Shown here: positions 9,063 through 17,143 of the stretch, piece after piece
How the letters are laid out: each line of letters starts with the position of its first letter
Position numbering within the stretch: the stretch's first letter is position 1
From: GCA-2718815 sp963578105
GTDB taxonomy: Bacteria; Planctomycetota; Planctomycetia; Pirellulales; Pirellulaceae
Assembly (NCBI GenBank): GCA_963578105.1
Contig: CAUZBP010000041.1
Location: 1 to 39,290, forward strand
Reading direction: 5' to 3'
DNA length: 39,290 bases
The notes under the pieces: generated by a model
Database searches by the model: none
Told to the model about the DNA's origin: nothing
Seen by the model: the letters and a program-made list of their open reading frames with translations, nothing else
Program-made: the position numbers and the translations under genes

Positions 9063-9875
9063 TTATCCGAACGGATCCTCTTCATCCGTTCCAAACGGAT
9101 CCGTATCGTCTTCATCATCAGAAGTCCCAAACGGATCCGTATCGTCTTCATCATCAGAAATGCCAAACGGATCGTCCTCGTCCCCGAATGGATCATTCCC
9201 CGGACCTTCGTCACCAAACGGATCGTCCTCGTTCATATCCAGGGCTTCTTCGTCGTCGATATCTTTCAGGCCTTGATCGGTTTCCGATACATCCCTTGTT
9301 GACTTCTCAGAAGCGGGAACCGGCTGAACCGGCCCGGTTCCCACAGGACGCTCCTGCTCACCGATAAAGGGGTCTGACGCATCTTCATCCACATCGGAAT
9401 TTTTCAATCCATTCCGGGTGGGATCCAGTATCAGAAAGTCTTCGGGTGCGCTGAACCGGGCTCGATTTCTTAACCGGTTTTTTCGACGAGCCTCAAAGCG
9501 ACTCTTTTGGCGATACGATTCCAGCAGGTGCCGCTGCCGTCCCTGAACACGCTCCAAAGATCTGTCCACCGGAAAAACGTTGGGGTCGGCCGCTTCGAGT
9601 TCAGCACCCTGATGAAAAGCTGCCTGCGCTTTTTCTTCAAGTCCCGCTTGATCCAAAGTCAGAGCCCGAAAATAGAACACCCGTGGATCACGACTGCCTT
9701 CCTCGACGGCTTCATCCAGGAAGTTCAAAGCCTCTTCATGATTCCCTGAAAAAAACGCGTGAACACCGTTGCCATATAGCTCGTTGAGCACATAATCCTG
9801 AGCGGCAGCCGGCATCCTCGCGGAACAACAAATGATGGCCAGCACGATGATACAGAGTCTCTGAACACGCAACAT
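9063..9875 (-). CDS. Secreted TPR protein with acidic DPFG-repeat tail
   Basis: A 270-residue protein starting at the ATG at 9875, supported by GAGGT upstream; an in-frame upstream start at 9935 would place the signal peptide internally. Residues 1-25 form a signal peptide (LCIIVLAIICC, then cleavage near AAAQ). Residues about 28-95 hold one or two tetratricopeptide-like helix pairs (GNHEEALNFLDEAVEEGS and RVFYFRALTLDQAGLEEKA). A basic stretch follows (about residues 110-140), then a very acidic tail with DPFG repeated six times, two of the units being near-exact 12-residue copies. The gene precedes the 950-residue secreted protein by 38 bases. TPRs point to protein-protein contacts; the tail function is unknown. 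Confidence 0.8.
   Translation of the reverse strand: MLRVQRLCIIVLAIICCSARMPAAAQDYVLNELYGNGVHAFFSGNHEEALNFLDEAVEEGSRDPRVFYFRALTLDQAGLEEKAQAAFHQGAELEAADPNVFPVDRSLERVQGRQRHLLESYRQKSRFEARRKNRLRNRARFSAPEDFLILDPTRNGLKNSDVDEDASDPFIGEQERPVGTGPVQPVPASEKSTRDVSETDQGLKDIDDEEALDMNEDDPFGDEGPGNDPFGDEDDPFGISDDEDDTDPFGTSDDEDDTDPFGTDEEDPFG
9091..9162. repeat. 36-bp direct tandem repeat (two copies) in the DPFG tail
   Basis: Copies at 9091-9126 and 9127-9162 are identical in their first 33 bases and differ only in the last three. Each encodes a 12-residue acidic DPFG unit. Shorter, diverged copies flank them from about 9064 to 9240. The near identity of the two central copies points to recent duplication inside a coding repeat. 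Confidence 0.92.
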
Positions 9876-10675
9876 ACTATTACCTCGAAACTCTCTTAGA
9901 AAAATTTGGATTGGTTGGGATTCCTTGCAAACCAAGTGATACTGCCCAACGTCTTAATCGTAAGTTTTTAGGTGGAACGGGGCAAGGAAAAATGGAGAAG
10001 GGCTTTGTTTCCGGATGCTTTGTTTCCGGATAGGGTCCTGGCATACGCTATCATCGAAATTTTACCGGAAAATCTTACCCGTTTTACGAAAACTCCCAAA
10101 ATGTCGATTTTTCGGGGCCCGGGCGAGAGTCTAACAAAAAAAAACGAGCCGGATGAAGCAGAACAACCCAACCAGCAAGGAGAAAAAGAACTGGCCACCC
10201 CAGTGCAGCCGCGAGGGAAGCGCCACCCCGCTGTCCTGTTTCCGTCCCAAGCGAATTGTCCTGCTTCAGGTTCCGACTCGTTCGACTGACTTGGCCAGAG
10301 AGATGACTAATGCAACTCACGTGTTCGTCAATCTACCCGTACTTTGAAAAAACCTCCTGTTTTTCCTCCGCAGTATTGTCATCGTACAAGCAACAATCGG
10401 GTCTTATGCAAAAGGTTGACTAGATCGAAACTTCCTTCCAGGCCCACCCAGATTCCGCCACATGTGACGAATGTAACAGCTGGACGTTGCGCGGTACGCC
10501 AGATAAACAGAATGAGTGCAGCCACATGACTGACAGGTCAACAGGTAGCGTGCCGCTCAACAGGGACGACCCAGGCTCTCAGGCAGATCGGCCAGATCCT
10601 GCGACCATCCCCATGTTCGGTCGGGCGGTTTCCATGACAGGAGTCCTGCTCAGCCGGAAAAGGTTCACCCTGTTC
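9876..10675. other. Gene-poor stretch with no supported gene
   Basis: No reading frame here has convincing coding character; the open frames on both strands are short, low in recognisable motifs and mutually overlapping. It probably contains the promoter of the TPR operon near 9880-9960. A 15-bp exact tandem duplication lies at 10002-10031. The right end borders a helicase remnant, so part of the stretch may be decayed sequence. Confidence 0.5.
10002..10031. repeat. Exact 15-bp tandem duplication
   Basis: GCTTTGTTTCCGGAT occurs twice in a row (10002-10016 and 10017-10031) in otherwise non-coding sequence upstream of the TPR gene. It is a perfect two-copy repeat, probably a slippage product. 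Confidence 0.9.
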
Positions 10676-10972
10676 CTAAACGGCGGCCACCGGAACCACG
10701 CTTCCCAGCAGAAGGTCCAAGATCTGTTGAGTGGCAAGCTTATCGGGGAGCCGGTATCCGCGCGACAGATCAGGATCGCTGTGAATTGCCGGGTTCTGGT
10801 TTGGTAATCCGACACAACTGGGACAACCATCCGAACAGGTGCATTCGGTAATGATTTCGTGGCAAATCCGCAGCAGGGACCCAATACATTGGTAGCCCTT
10901 TTCACAGTATCCCAATCCACCTGGATAGCGGTCGTAGACGATCAGAGTCCAGCAACTCACGCCAGCGTCACT
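10676..10972 (-). pseudogene. Truncated C-terminal remnant of an MrfA/YprA-like DEAD-box helicase
   Basis: Only the last 95 or so codons remain. They read LIVYDRYPGGLGYCEKGYQ, then a four-cysteine segment (TECTCSDGCPSCVGLP), then RLPDKLATQQILDLLLG and a normal stop. This matches the C-terminal zinc-binding DUF1998-type end of MrfA/YprA helicases, which normally exceed 700 residues. Reading upstream on the - strand, an in-frame stop occurs at 10973-10975 and no helicase core follows. MrfA works with the exonuclease MrfB in repair of mitomycin-type lesions in Bacillus subtilis. An MrfB-like gene lies directly next to it but in the opposite direction and is also cut short at this junction. The only in-frame start is a GTG at 10960 and expression is doubtful. 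Confidence 0.8.
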
Positions 10973-11662
10973 TCACGCAGCTTTAGATGGCAGAACAAGA
11001 GGGAAGAACTCCATGCTGAATTGAATGCTCTGCAGAATGGCTTTCCGCAAGCAGCCATGTTTCTGGATTTGGAAACCTGTGGTTTTGCCGGTTCCGTAGT
11101 TTTTCTCGTGGGACTCCTGCTGCACCAAAATTCCGATCTCATGATTTGCCAGTTGTTGGCACGGAACTACGCCGAAGAAAAAGCAATGTTCCAAACTCTG
11201 TGGGAACTCCTGGAAGAGCGATCAGTGTTGGTGACATTTAACGGCAAGAGTTTCGATTGGCCGGTGGTAAAAGACCGTAGTATCCTGCACCACCTTGCAA
11301 CTACCGTCCAGCCCCTTCAACGTCTGGCTGAAATCTCGCAGCGGAACCGAACCGCCAATCATGATGTCTCACGCCCAGACTCATTGATACACTGCGATTT
11401 ACTCCACCATGCACGACGCCTCTGGAAAAACCGGCTACCGAATTGCAAACTGCAAACTCTGGAAAAGTACGTGTGTGGACGCCACCGCCGAGAAGACATC
11501 CCCGGGCGAGACATTCCTGCGGCCTACCACAATTACGTCCGCACGGGCGATGCTTGGCAGTTGGGTGCCGTGTTGCATCACAACTCCCTCGATCTGGTGA
11601 CGTTGCTCGAGTTATCGGTGGCGGTCATCGACCGGGAATCTTTCAAATCAAAGGCCTCCTAA
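10859..11662 (+). CDS. MrfB/YprB-like RNase H-fold 3'-5' exonuclease, probably 5'-truncated
   Basis: The protein from about residue 50 on matches YprB-type RNase H-like exonucleases: FLDLETCGFAGSVVFLVGLL with D70 and E72, FNGKSFDWPVVKDR with the next acidic residue, and HHNSLDLVTLLEL with the last Asp, so the DEDD metal ligands look intact. B. subtilis MrfB has an extra N-terminal region of about 100 residues that is absent here. Residues 1-40 are encoded by sequence antisense to the MrfA remnant and look like read-through, and the only starts are a GTG at 10859 and an ATG inside the catalytic core (AAMFLDLE). I read this as a catalytic domain that has lost its natural 5' end at a rearrangement. 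Whether it is translated is open; it may be a pseudogene. Confidence 0.7.
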   Translation: MANPQQGPNTLVALFTVSQSTWIAVVDDQSPATHASVTSRSFRWQNKREELHAELNALQNGFPQAAMFLDLETCGFAGSVVFLVGLLLHQNSDLMICQLLARNYAEEKAMFQTLWELLEERSVLVTFNGKSFDWPVVKDRSILHHLATTVQPLQRLAEISQRNRTANHDVSRPDSLIHCDLLHHARRLWKNRLPNCKLQTLEKYVCGRHRREDIPGRDIPAAYHNYVRTGDAWQLGAVLHHNSLDLVTLLELSVAVIDRESFKSKAS

Positions 11663-12208
11663 GCTGGGGCAAAAAAAAGGCTGCTGACTTTCTCGAACAA
11701 GTCGAGCAAGCCGCAGCCTAACTTTCAAAACTTTTCAGTCGATTGCGACGTGAGGAGTCGCTGCGAGAATGGCGAAAGTCGGGCGTGCTGCGCACGGCCT
11801 CTGAAGACCTCGGCCAACGCGAAATTTCAGGTCCCTCAGCCGGAATAGTGACCGAAAAGCTTGAACACTCTTCTGTCTAGTATTGTATTCGTGGTGTCCA
11901 CGTCAAGTAATGTTTTTAACGAAAGATGAATCGGCAATTTGGTGGAGCCAGATTCGCTGAAAATAAGGTAATCTATCTCAATAATTTTGTGCCAAACAGA
12001 GGAAAAACAAAATTTTTGTGGCAATGCCCTAAGAAAGCGGACGAAAGCAAGCGCAAACAGGCAATAGTTGCCCGGCGGCTTCCAGAAGTGTTCTGCAGGT
12101 TGCTGGGAATGTGGCCCGGTGATCGCTAACCTTGGAAACTTCTATTTCAAACGGTCGACAATCAACATTGGAACCCTCCATGAACCTCAAGGTACAGGCA
12201 GAAAAATA
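11663..12208. other. Intergenic stretch with no supported gene
   Basis: No open frame with recognisable features is seen. Just after the exonuclease stop lies a nested hairpin (11679-11718). Further right the sequence is A/T-richer around 11880-12020 and may hold the promoter of the small gene at 12209, but no clear -35/-10 pair stands out. Confidence 0.5.
11679..11718 (+). terminator. Possible hairpin terminator after the exonuclease gene
   Basis: GGCTGC (11679-11684) pairs with GCAGCC (11713-11718), and inside it CTCGA pairs with TCGAG around an ACAAG loop. It begins 17 bases after the stop codon. The following TAACTTTC is only weakly T-rich, so this is a candidate only. Confidence 0.35.
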
Positions 12209-12382
12209 ATGAAAAGCAAAGACGAACTTGAAACACTCATCGGCATCATTGCTGCCCCAGACAGCCCTGTGGGAATCGACGCCCTTTATGTCCATGCCCT
12301 GATCCTTGACCAACTGGAACAGATCCAGACCCGCTTGGGATCCCTGGAGTCCAAAGTTCGAGAATTAAACAATCCGTCTTAG
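12209..12382 (+). CDS. Small helical protein of 57 residues, unknown function
   Basis: The likely product starts at the ATG at 12209 (MKSKDELETLIGIIAAPD). The frame is open further upstream, but that part is cysteine-rich and irregular, unlike coding sequence. The protein is mostly two amphipathic helices, the second with a heptad-like pattern (LDQLEQIQTRLGSLESKVREL) that suggests a coiled coil and oligomer formation. There is no signal peptide or cysteine. The Shine-Dalgarno is weak. It converges on the CPBP protease gene with a gap of 37 bases. I do not recognise the family with confidence. The regular helix pattern and sensible composition favour a real gene. Confidence 0.6.
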   Translation: MKSKDELETLIGIIAAPDSPVGIDALYVHALILDQLEQIQTRLGSLESKVRELNNPS

Positions 12383-12419
12383 AAAAATGGAAGCCGTCGG
12401 AGGCGCAGCATGTCGAGGC

Positions 12420-13151
12420 TCAGAATGGAGCCAAGTCATAACCCACGGTAAAAATTGCAGCGTCGATCAGAGCATGGCTCAGCCAAGGTCCGAGTAACGA
12501 GCCGGAATACTCATACAGAAAAGCCCACACGGCACCGCCGATAGCGACGCCGCAAGAGAAAACATAAGTTACCGGAGATGTCCAACCAAAATAACTGGCT
12601 AACAAAATCACGTGATGTGCCATGAATCCCAGGCTACTTATCAAAATTGCGATCCCGAGCGGCGTGTAGCGACGCAACTGCCTGAAAACGAACCAGCGCC
12701 AGTAGTATTCTTCCAGAACCGAATGGACTGCCGCAAAGAAAATTCCCAGGGCAATAAATTGCCAGGCCGAGTAGAGACCCAGGCCGGAAATTTTTGCTTG
12801 GATGGCCGGGGTGGCGTCTGCGAAAAACCCACTGGGGCGAATAACCAATTGGTAGAGTAAAAGCATTGCCACGGATACCACGACTCCGAAGAGGAAACCG
12901 GGCAGGATTCCGCTGGTCCTCACACGCTTTTGCCACAAACGCTCTTTCAACACCAAGACCGCCCAGAACAAAGGGAAAACAAACTGGATGCACTTACCGA
13001 GGGCGTAGGTTCCCTGCTGCAAACCGGGTGATCGATGTGAGAGGACCACGAAGTAGGTGAAGGTCAGCAGACTGGGAAACATCAGTGCAGCCAGGATGGC
13101 AGCGACGTGCGACAGGGGCGGGGGAGAACTCGAATTAGCTTCGGAATTCAT
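12420..13151 (-). CDS. CPBP-family (CAAX-protease-like) intramembrane protein
   Basis: A protein of about 243 residues with six or more hydrophobic segments spread over its length. The CPBP (Abi/CaaX) signature is visible: HSVLEEYYWRWFVFRQL with the paired Glu near 147-148 and Arg near 152, followed by MAHHVILLASYFG with the His pair near 180, the probable zinc ligands. The family contains membrane metalloproteases and relatives involved in processing, export or self-immunity. The start is taken as the ATG at 13151; a GTG one codon upstream is equally in frame. No operon partner is seen: the gene on its right is divergent and the one on its left is convergent. The substrate cannot be told from the sequence. 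Confidence 0.85.
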   Translation of the reverse strand: MNSEANSSSPPPLSHVAAILAALMFPSLLTFTYFVVLSHRSPGLQQGTYALGKCIQFVFPLFWAVLVLKERLWQKRVRTSGILPGFLFGVVVSVAMLLLYQLVIRPSGFFADATPAIQAKISGLGLYSAWQFIALGIFFAAVHSVLEEYYWRWFVFRQLRRYTPLGIAILISSLGFMAHHVILLASYFGWTSPVTYVFSCGVAIGGAVWAFLYEYSGSLLGPWLSHALIDAAIFTVGYDLAPF

Positions 13152-13543
13152 CACTCAGTCTCGTAACAGCCGCCAGTCTCCCCGCCAGAATTGACAAATC
13201 TTCGCTCCAAGTCGAAACCTTGCCACGAAAACATGTGGTCACTGGTAGGGGGAAATGAACCGGACATGTCACCAAGTGTTGAAATGCGAAGGTCGCGGAT
13301 TCATGCAATTCAACGGCCACCCGGAGGTTTCTCCCAGTCCCTGCGCAGTAGTCCAGATCTCGATACTTATTCAAGACCCCAGACAACCGGCTACCGGCCC
13401 AAAGCTCACACGAAGACCCTAACGCGAAACCAAGGTGCCGACAAGGTGGGCGGTGCGTGGCTTGCCTATCCAACAGGGTAGGCTGTCGCCGTAATCCGCA
13501 GTTCACTAGAATGGCCGTTTCGCTAATTGATTCAGGAGGAGAA
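13152..13543. other. Divergent intergenic region upstream of dihydroorotase
   Basis: This 390-base stretch separates the CPBP gene (leftward) from the dihydroorotase gene (rightward) and should hold both promoters. No supported gene, riboswitch fold or clear operator is seen. The only firm signal is AGGAGGAG directly before the dihydroorotase ATG at 13544. Confidence 0.5.
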
Positions 13544-14872
13544 ATGAAGACGCTTATTAAGAATGCCACGGTGATGCTTCCCAGCGGACCTTCGGAAACG
13601 TCCGTCTTAATTGACGGCAGCCAGATCGCCGACATTGACCCCGGCAAAAACGTCAAGGTGGACGAGACGGTCTACGCAACCGACTTGCACTTGATACCGG
13701 GAGTCATCGACGACCAGGTGCACTTTCGTGAACCAGGCATGACACACAAGGAAGATCTCGTGACGGGCAGTCGCGCCTGCGCCAAGGGCGGGGTAACAAC
13801 TTTTCTGGACATGCCCAACAACGATCCGTCAACCACTACCCAAGAGTTGCTTGAAGAAAAGTTGACGTTGGCAGCCCAAAAATCAATGGTCAATTACGGC
13901 TTTTACATCGGCGCTACCAACGACAACATTCAAGAGTTGAAAAATGCCAGGCGCACACCCGGCATCAAGATCTTCATGGGGTCCAGTACAGGAGACTTGC
14001 TCGTTGAAAAATCGGAATCGTTGGAACGCATCTTCGCTGAAACGACCCTTCCCATCACGGCGCATTGTGAAGATGAAGAAACAATCCGCGCTAACGCTCT
14101 GCGCATCGGCAAAACATCAAACGTCAGCCAGCATTCATTGATTCGCGATGATGAGGCGGCCATCATTGCCACGCGACGGGCCATTAAGTTGGCCTTGCAA
14201 TATGAACATCGATTTCACGTGTTACATGTGACGACAGAAGCTGAGGCCACACTTCTGGCAGACTATCGCCACGTGCTGACTTCTGAAGTATGTCCGCAAC
14301 ACCTGCTCTTGAACACAGAAGATTACATGCGGTTGGGAACACTCGGACAGGTGAATCCGTCATTGAAGACGGCGAAGGACAACGAGGGACTGTGGAATGC
14401 TCTGCTGGAAGGCAACATCCAGATTATTGCAAGTGACCACGCTCCACACACTTGGAGCGACAAATGCAAGCGGTATCCGGAATCTCCATCGGGAATGCCC
14501 GTAGTAGATAATTTACTGGCACTCATGCTTAACGAAGTCAATAACGGGCGCTGTAGCTTGCAGCAAGTTGTTCAATGGATGTGCGAAGGTCCCGCGCGAG
14601 TCTGGGACATCGTCGACAAAGGAAAGATCGAGGTGGGGTACGACGCCGATCTTGTGCTCATTGACATGAACAAGACACAAATGGTGGAGAGCGCCAATCA
14701 GGAAACCAAGTGTAAGTGGAGCGCTTGGCACGGCACCGAACTTACCGGATGGCCCGTGCGAACCTGGGTCGTGGGACACGAAGTGTATCGGCATGGAGAA
14801 TTCGACGACTCACATCGCGGGGTAGAAGTGCTTTTCGATCATGACCGCGGAGGTTTTTGGGCGGAGAATTAA
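13544..14872 (+). CDS. pyrC: Dihydroorotase (class I type)
   Basis: A 442-residue amidohydrolase that interconverts N-carbamoyl-aspartate and dihydroorotate in pyrimidine synthesis. The start at 13544 has a strong AGGAGG. The sequence shows PGVIDDQVHFREPG near residue 55, GIKIFMGSSTGD with the candidate carbamylated Lys, TAHCEDEE, HVLHVTTEAE and IASDHAPHTW with the catalytic Asp, plus NPSLKTAKDN. The first metal-binding His of the usual D-x-H-x-H is Gln here (D-D-Q-V-H). I recall the same substitution in other bacterial dihydroorotases of this subgroup, so it need not mean loss of activity. The gene stands alone; no other pyrimidine gene is next to it. A non-orotate amidohydrolase role (allantoinase or hydantoinase-like) is less likely given the overall motif set. 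Confidence 0.88.
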   Translation: MKTLIKNATVMLPSGPSETSVLIDGSQIADIDPGKNVKVDETVYATDLHLIPGVIDDQVHFREPGMTHKEDLVTGSRACAKGGVTTFLDMPNNDPSTTTQELLEEKLTLAAQKSMVNYGFYIGATNDNIQELKNARRTPGIKIFMGSSTGDLLVEKSESLERIFAETTLPITAHCEDEETIRANALRIGKTSNVSQHSLIRDDEAAIIATRRAIKLALQYEHRFHVLHVTTEAEATLLADYRHVLTSEVCPQHLLLNTEDYMRLGTLGQVNPSLKTAKDNEGLWNALLEGNIQIIASDHAPHTWSDKCKRYPESPSGMPVVDNLLALMLNEVNNGRCSLQQVVQWMCEGPARVWDIVDKGKIEVGYDADLVLIDMNKTQMVESANQETKCKWSAWHGTELTGWPVRTWVVGHEVYRHGEFDDSHRGVEVLFDHDRGGFWAEN

Positions 14873-15059
14873 AGGGCACATGTAAGCCTGCCAGGTGCCA
14901 CCGCTTGCCAGCAGCCAGTAAGGCGGGTTGCCACTCCATCCTGCAGTCTTTTCTCATTACTTTGGTACTCGCTCCTTTTCAGGAGGGAAAGGCCGCAGCA
15001 TCCGGACCGACCTGACCAGCCAGTGGTGCGACGGCCCCGCACCTGGCAACCCAATCGAG

Positions 15060-15434
15060 TCAAATCGTGACTCCCAGACGACGGGCTCGCAATGTCAGTC
15101 CACGTTCAAAATGAGGAAAGGGGAAAGACACGTTTTTTTGTCGTGCCCACTGGAACGTGCTCAGAACCACGGACAACGGAAGTTCGCCGGTCTTGACGAG
15201 CACAACAACACGGTCAATGAAATCCCGTTCTCTGTCAAACCGAGCTCGTAATCCAAATTCTAATTCCTGGCGAAGCGTCGGAATTTGTTGAGCCCGGGAA
15301 GAAATTTCAGGCCTTTCTATCCCTGCAGTGCCAGAGGGAAATAACGTCAAAAGTCCGCAACAGAAAGCGCCCGCCAGGATGATCTGTGCAAATTTCCACG
15401 ACGAACGATTCACGGACAACTGAGACGGGTGCAT
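15060..15434 (-). CDS. Small secreted or membrane-anchored protein, unknown function
   Basis: A 124-residue protein starting at the ATG at 15434, supported by GAGG eight bases before it; the frame is open further upstream, but that part has no signal and a weaker start. Residues about 12-32 form a hydrophobic segment (FAQIILAGAFCCGLLTLF), a signal peptide or anchor. The rest is compact and basic, with LRARFDRERDFIDRVVVLV followed by GELPLSVVLSTFQWARQK, a pattern I associate with small uncharacterised planctomycete proteins. No catalytic motif is seen. It is transcribed away from the DUF1501 gene, with which it shares a 230-base divergent upstream region. Confidence 0.7.
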   Translation of the reverse strand: MHPSQLSVNRSSWKFAQIILAGAFCCGLLTLFPSGTAGIERPEISSRAQQIPTLRQELEFGLRARFDRERDFIDRVVVLVKTGELPLSVVLSTFQWARQKNVSFPFPHFERGLTLRARRLGVTI

Positions 15435-15667
15435 CTTCAACCTCAGCAGTGACAGGAGCAGGAAACATGAGGAAAGAACACTGCTGAACGCAGCAGAAGA
15501 AAAGTAGCGGGACTTGTACGGATCGAACCCCTCTGGGGCAAGAGTATTTATCACTTTGAGCGGGCACAAAACTTCTGTCCAAGCCTGACAAATCAACCTA
15601 TACTATTGTTAGGACTGGATTTAGGTAGTCCGGAACCATTCAACGGAAACCAAACGCGCGGCCGGCG

Positions 15668-17143
15668 ATGCTCAGAATACCGGGACAACTTGGTGTTGAT
15701 CTTTGTGCCAGCAGGCAAAAGGCCACGCGGCGCGACATTTTGCGGGTAGGGGGTTCGGCAGTTCTTGGACTCGGACTGGATCAACTCTTGCGTGACGAAG
15801 CACTGCGCGCAGCGACATCCGAGTCCTATCAGGCCGGGTCAGGATTCGGTAAGGCGAAGAGCGTGATCATGGTTTACCTGCAAGGTGGTCCCAGTCATCT
15901 TGATTTATGGGACCCCAAGGACAACGTCCCTGACAATGTCCGCAGCGAATTTTCACGTATCAAAAGCAAAGTGCCTGGAATGGATCTTACTGAGAACCTT
16001 GCACGATTGGCAAAAATCACGGATCGCATCACCCTGGTGCGTTCTATGAGTTACGAACCAGTCGGATTATTCAATCACACGGCAGCAATTTATCAGATGC
16101 ATACAGGTTACACGGCGGACAAGGTGAGCGCTTCGGGCCAACTAGAGCCTCCTTCACCTAAAGATTTTCCCAATTTCGGATCAAATATCGTCAAATTGCT
16201 GCCTCCAGATGGCCCAACACTGCCTTTCGTGATGATGCCTCGCCCCCTGCAGGAAAGTAATGTGATTGGTAAGGCGGGGACGGCTGGATTTCTGGGACGT
16301 GCCTACGACCCATACTATCTCTACCCTCCTGGTGATGACATGGACATGTCCAAAATGGACCGTGTCAGTGTAGAGGACCTCCAACTCCGGCCGGAAGTGA
16401 GTGTTTCACGGTTGCAGCGTCGTACCCGCCTGCGAGAGTTGGTGAATCGCGAAATGCCCAAGGTCGAGCAGGCGGTACGGGAATACCAGCTGGAATCCTA
16501 TTATACGACCGCCTTGGGATTGATTACATCGGATTCCACTCGCCAGGCTTTTGATTTGAAACAAGAATCCGAGGCCCTGCGGGCAACCTACGGACGCAAC
16601 ACCTTTGGACAAAGTTGCTTATTAGCTCGTCGGCTGATTGAAGCTGGCACGCGCGTTGTTGAGGTCATTTGGCCTAAAAGAGCCAACTCGGACCACCATT
16701 CCTGGGACCATCATCAGGAGCTCAGCAAGCGGATGAAAACGCAGTCCGCCCCGATGTTTGACGCCGGTTTGTCAGGGCTGATTGCCGATCTCGACGATCG
16801 AGGCCTGTTGGCCGATACTCTCGTCGTGGCGGTGGGCGAGTTCGGAAGATCTCCGCAGCGAGGGATCAGTACCTCGGGAAACTCCAACAGTGCCGATGGC
16901 CGTGACCATTGGCCTTACTGCTATACAGCCTGTCTAACGGGAGCCGGAATTCGTCGGGGATTCGTGTATGGCAAATCGGACCGGACCGCTTCTACCCCCG
17001 AAAACGATCCGGTTCATCCGTGTGATCTATTGGCCACCATTTACCATGCCCTGGGCCTCAACCCGCGTCAGATGGTCTACAACCACTTGAATCAGCCTCG
17101 CGAGATGGTGAAAGGAGATGCGGTGACCCAGCTGTTCAGCTGA
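15668..17143 (+). CDS. DUF1501 family protein with Tat-type leader
   Basis: A 491-residue protein of the DUF1501 family, which expands greatly in Planctomycetes and belongs to the alkaline phosphatase/sulfatase-like fold group. The N-terminus has TRRDILRVGG followed by a hydrophobic run, a twin-arginine leader. Typical family blocks follow: VYLQGGPSHLDLWDPK, the NHTAAIYQMHTG segment, MMPRPL, AGFLGRAYDPYYL, TFGQSCLLARRLIEAGTRVVEV, DHHSWDHHQ, VAVGEFGRSP and GRDHWPYCYTACLTGAGI. Family members are exported proteins of unknown activity, often next to DUF1549/DUF1553 cytochrome-like genes; none lies beside it here. No Shine-Dalgarno stands out before the ATG. The family call is firm; the function is unknown. 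Confidence 0.92.
   Translation: MLRIPGQLGVDLCASRQKATRRDILRVGGSAVLGLGLDQLLRDEALRAATSESYQAGSGFGKAKSVIMVYLQGGPSHLDLWDPKDNVPDNVRSEFSRIKSKVPGMDLTENLARLAKITDRITLVRSMSYEPVGLFNHTAAIYQMHTGYTADKVSASGQLEPPSPKDFPNFGSNIVKLLPPDGPTLPFVMMPRPLQESNVIGKAGTAGFLGRAYDPYYLYPPGDDMDMSKMDRVSVEDLQLRPEVSVSRLQRRTRLRELVNREMPKVEQAVREYQLESYYTTALGLITSDSTRQAFDLKQESEALRATYGRNTFGQSCLLARRLIEAGTRVVEVIWPKRANSDHHSWDHHQELSKRMKTQSAPMFDAGLSGLIADLDDRGLLADTLVVAVGEFGRSPQRGISTSGNSNSADGRDHWPYCYTACLTGAGIRRGFVYGKSDRTASTPENDPVHPCDLLATIYHALGLNPRQMVYNHLNQPREMVKGDAVTQLFS

Noticed and set aside
9091..9162. 36-bp repeats of CRISPR repeat length
   Set aside because: The copies abut directly without spacers and encode a DPFG peptide repeat.
9972..10289. 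105-codon open frame on the + strand
   Set aside because: Irregular composition, no motif, contains the 15-bp slippage repeat, and overlaps other equally open frames.
13135..13656. 173-codon open frame on the - strand across the dihydroorotase start
   Set aside because: It runs antisense to the well-supported dihydroorotase start and has no recognisable domain.
15490..15600. tRNA-like GGTTCGATCC sequence on the - strand
   Set aside because: No T-stem, acceptor stem or anticodon arm could be formed around it; the match is limited to the T-loop consensus.
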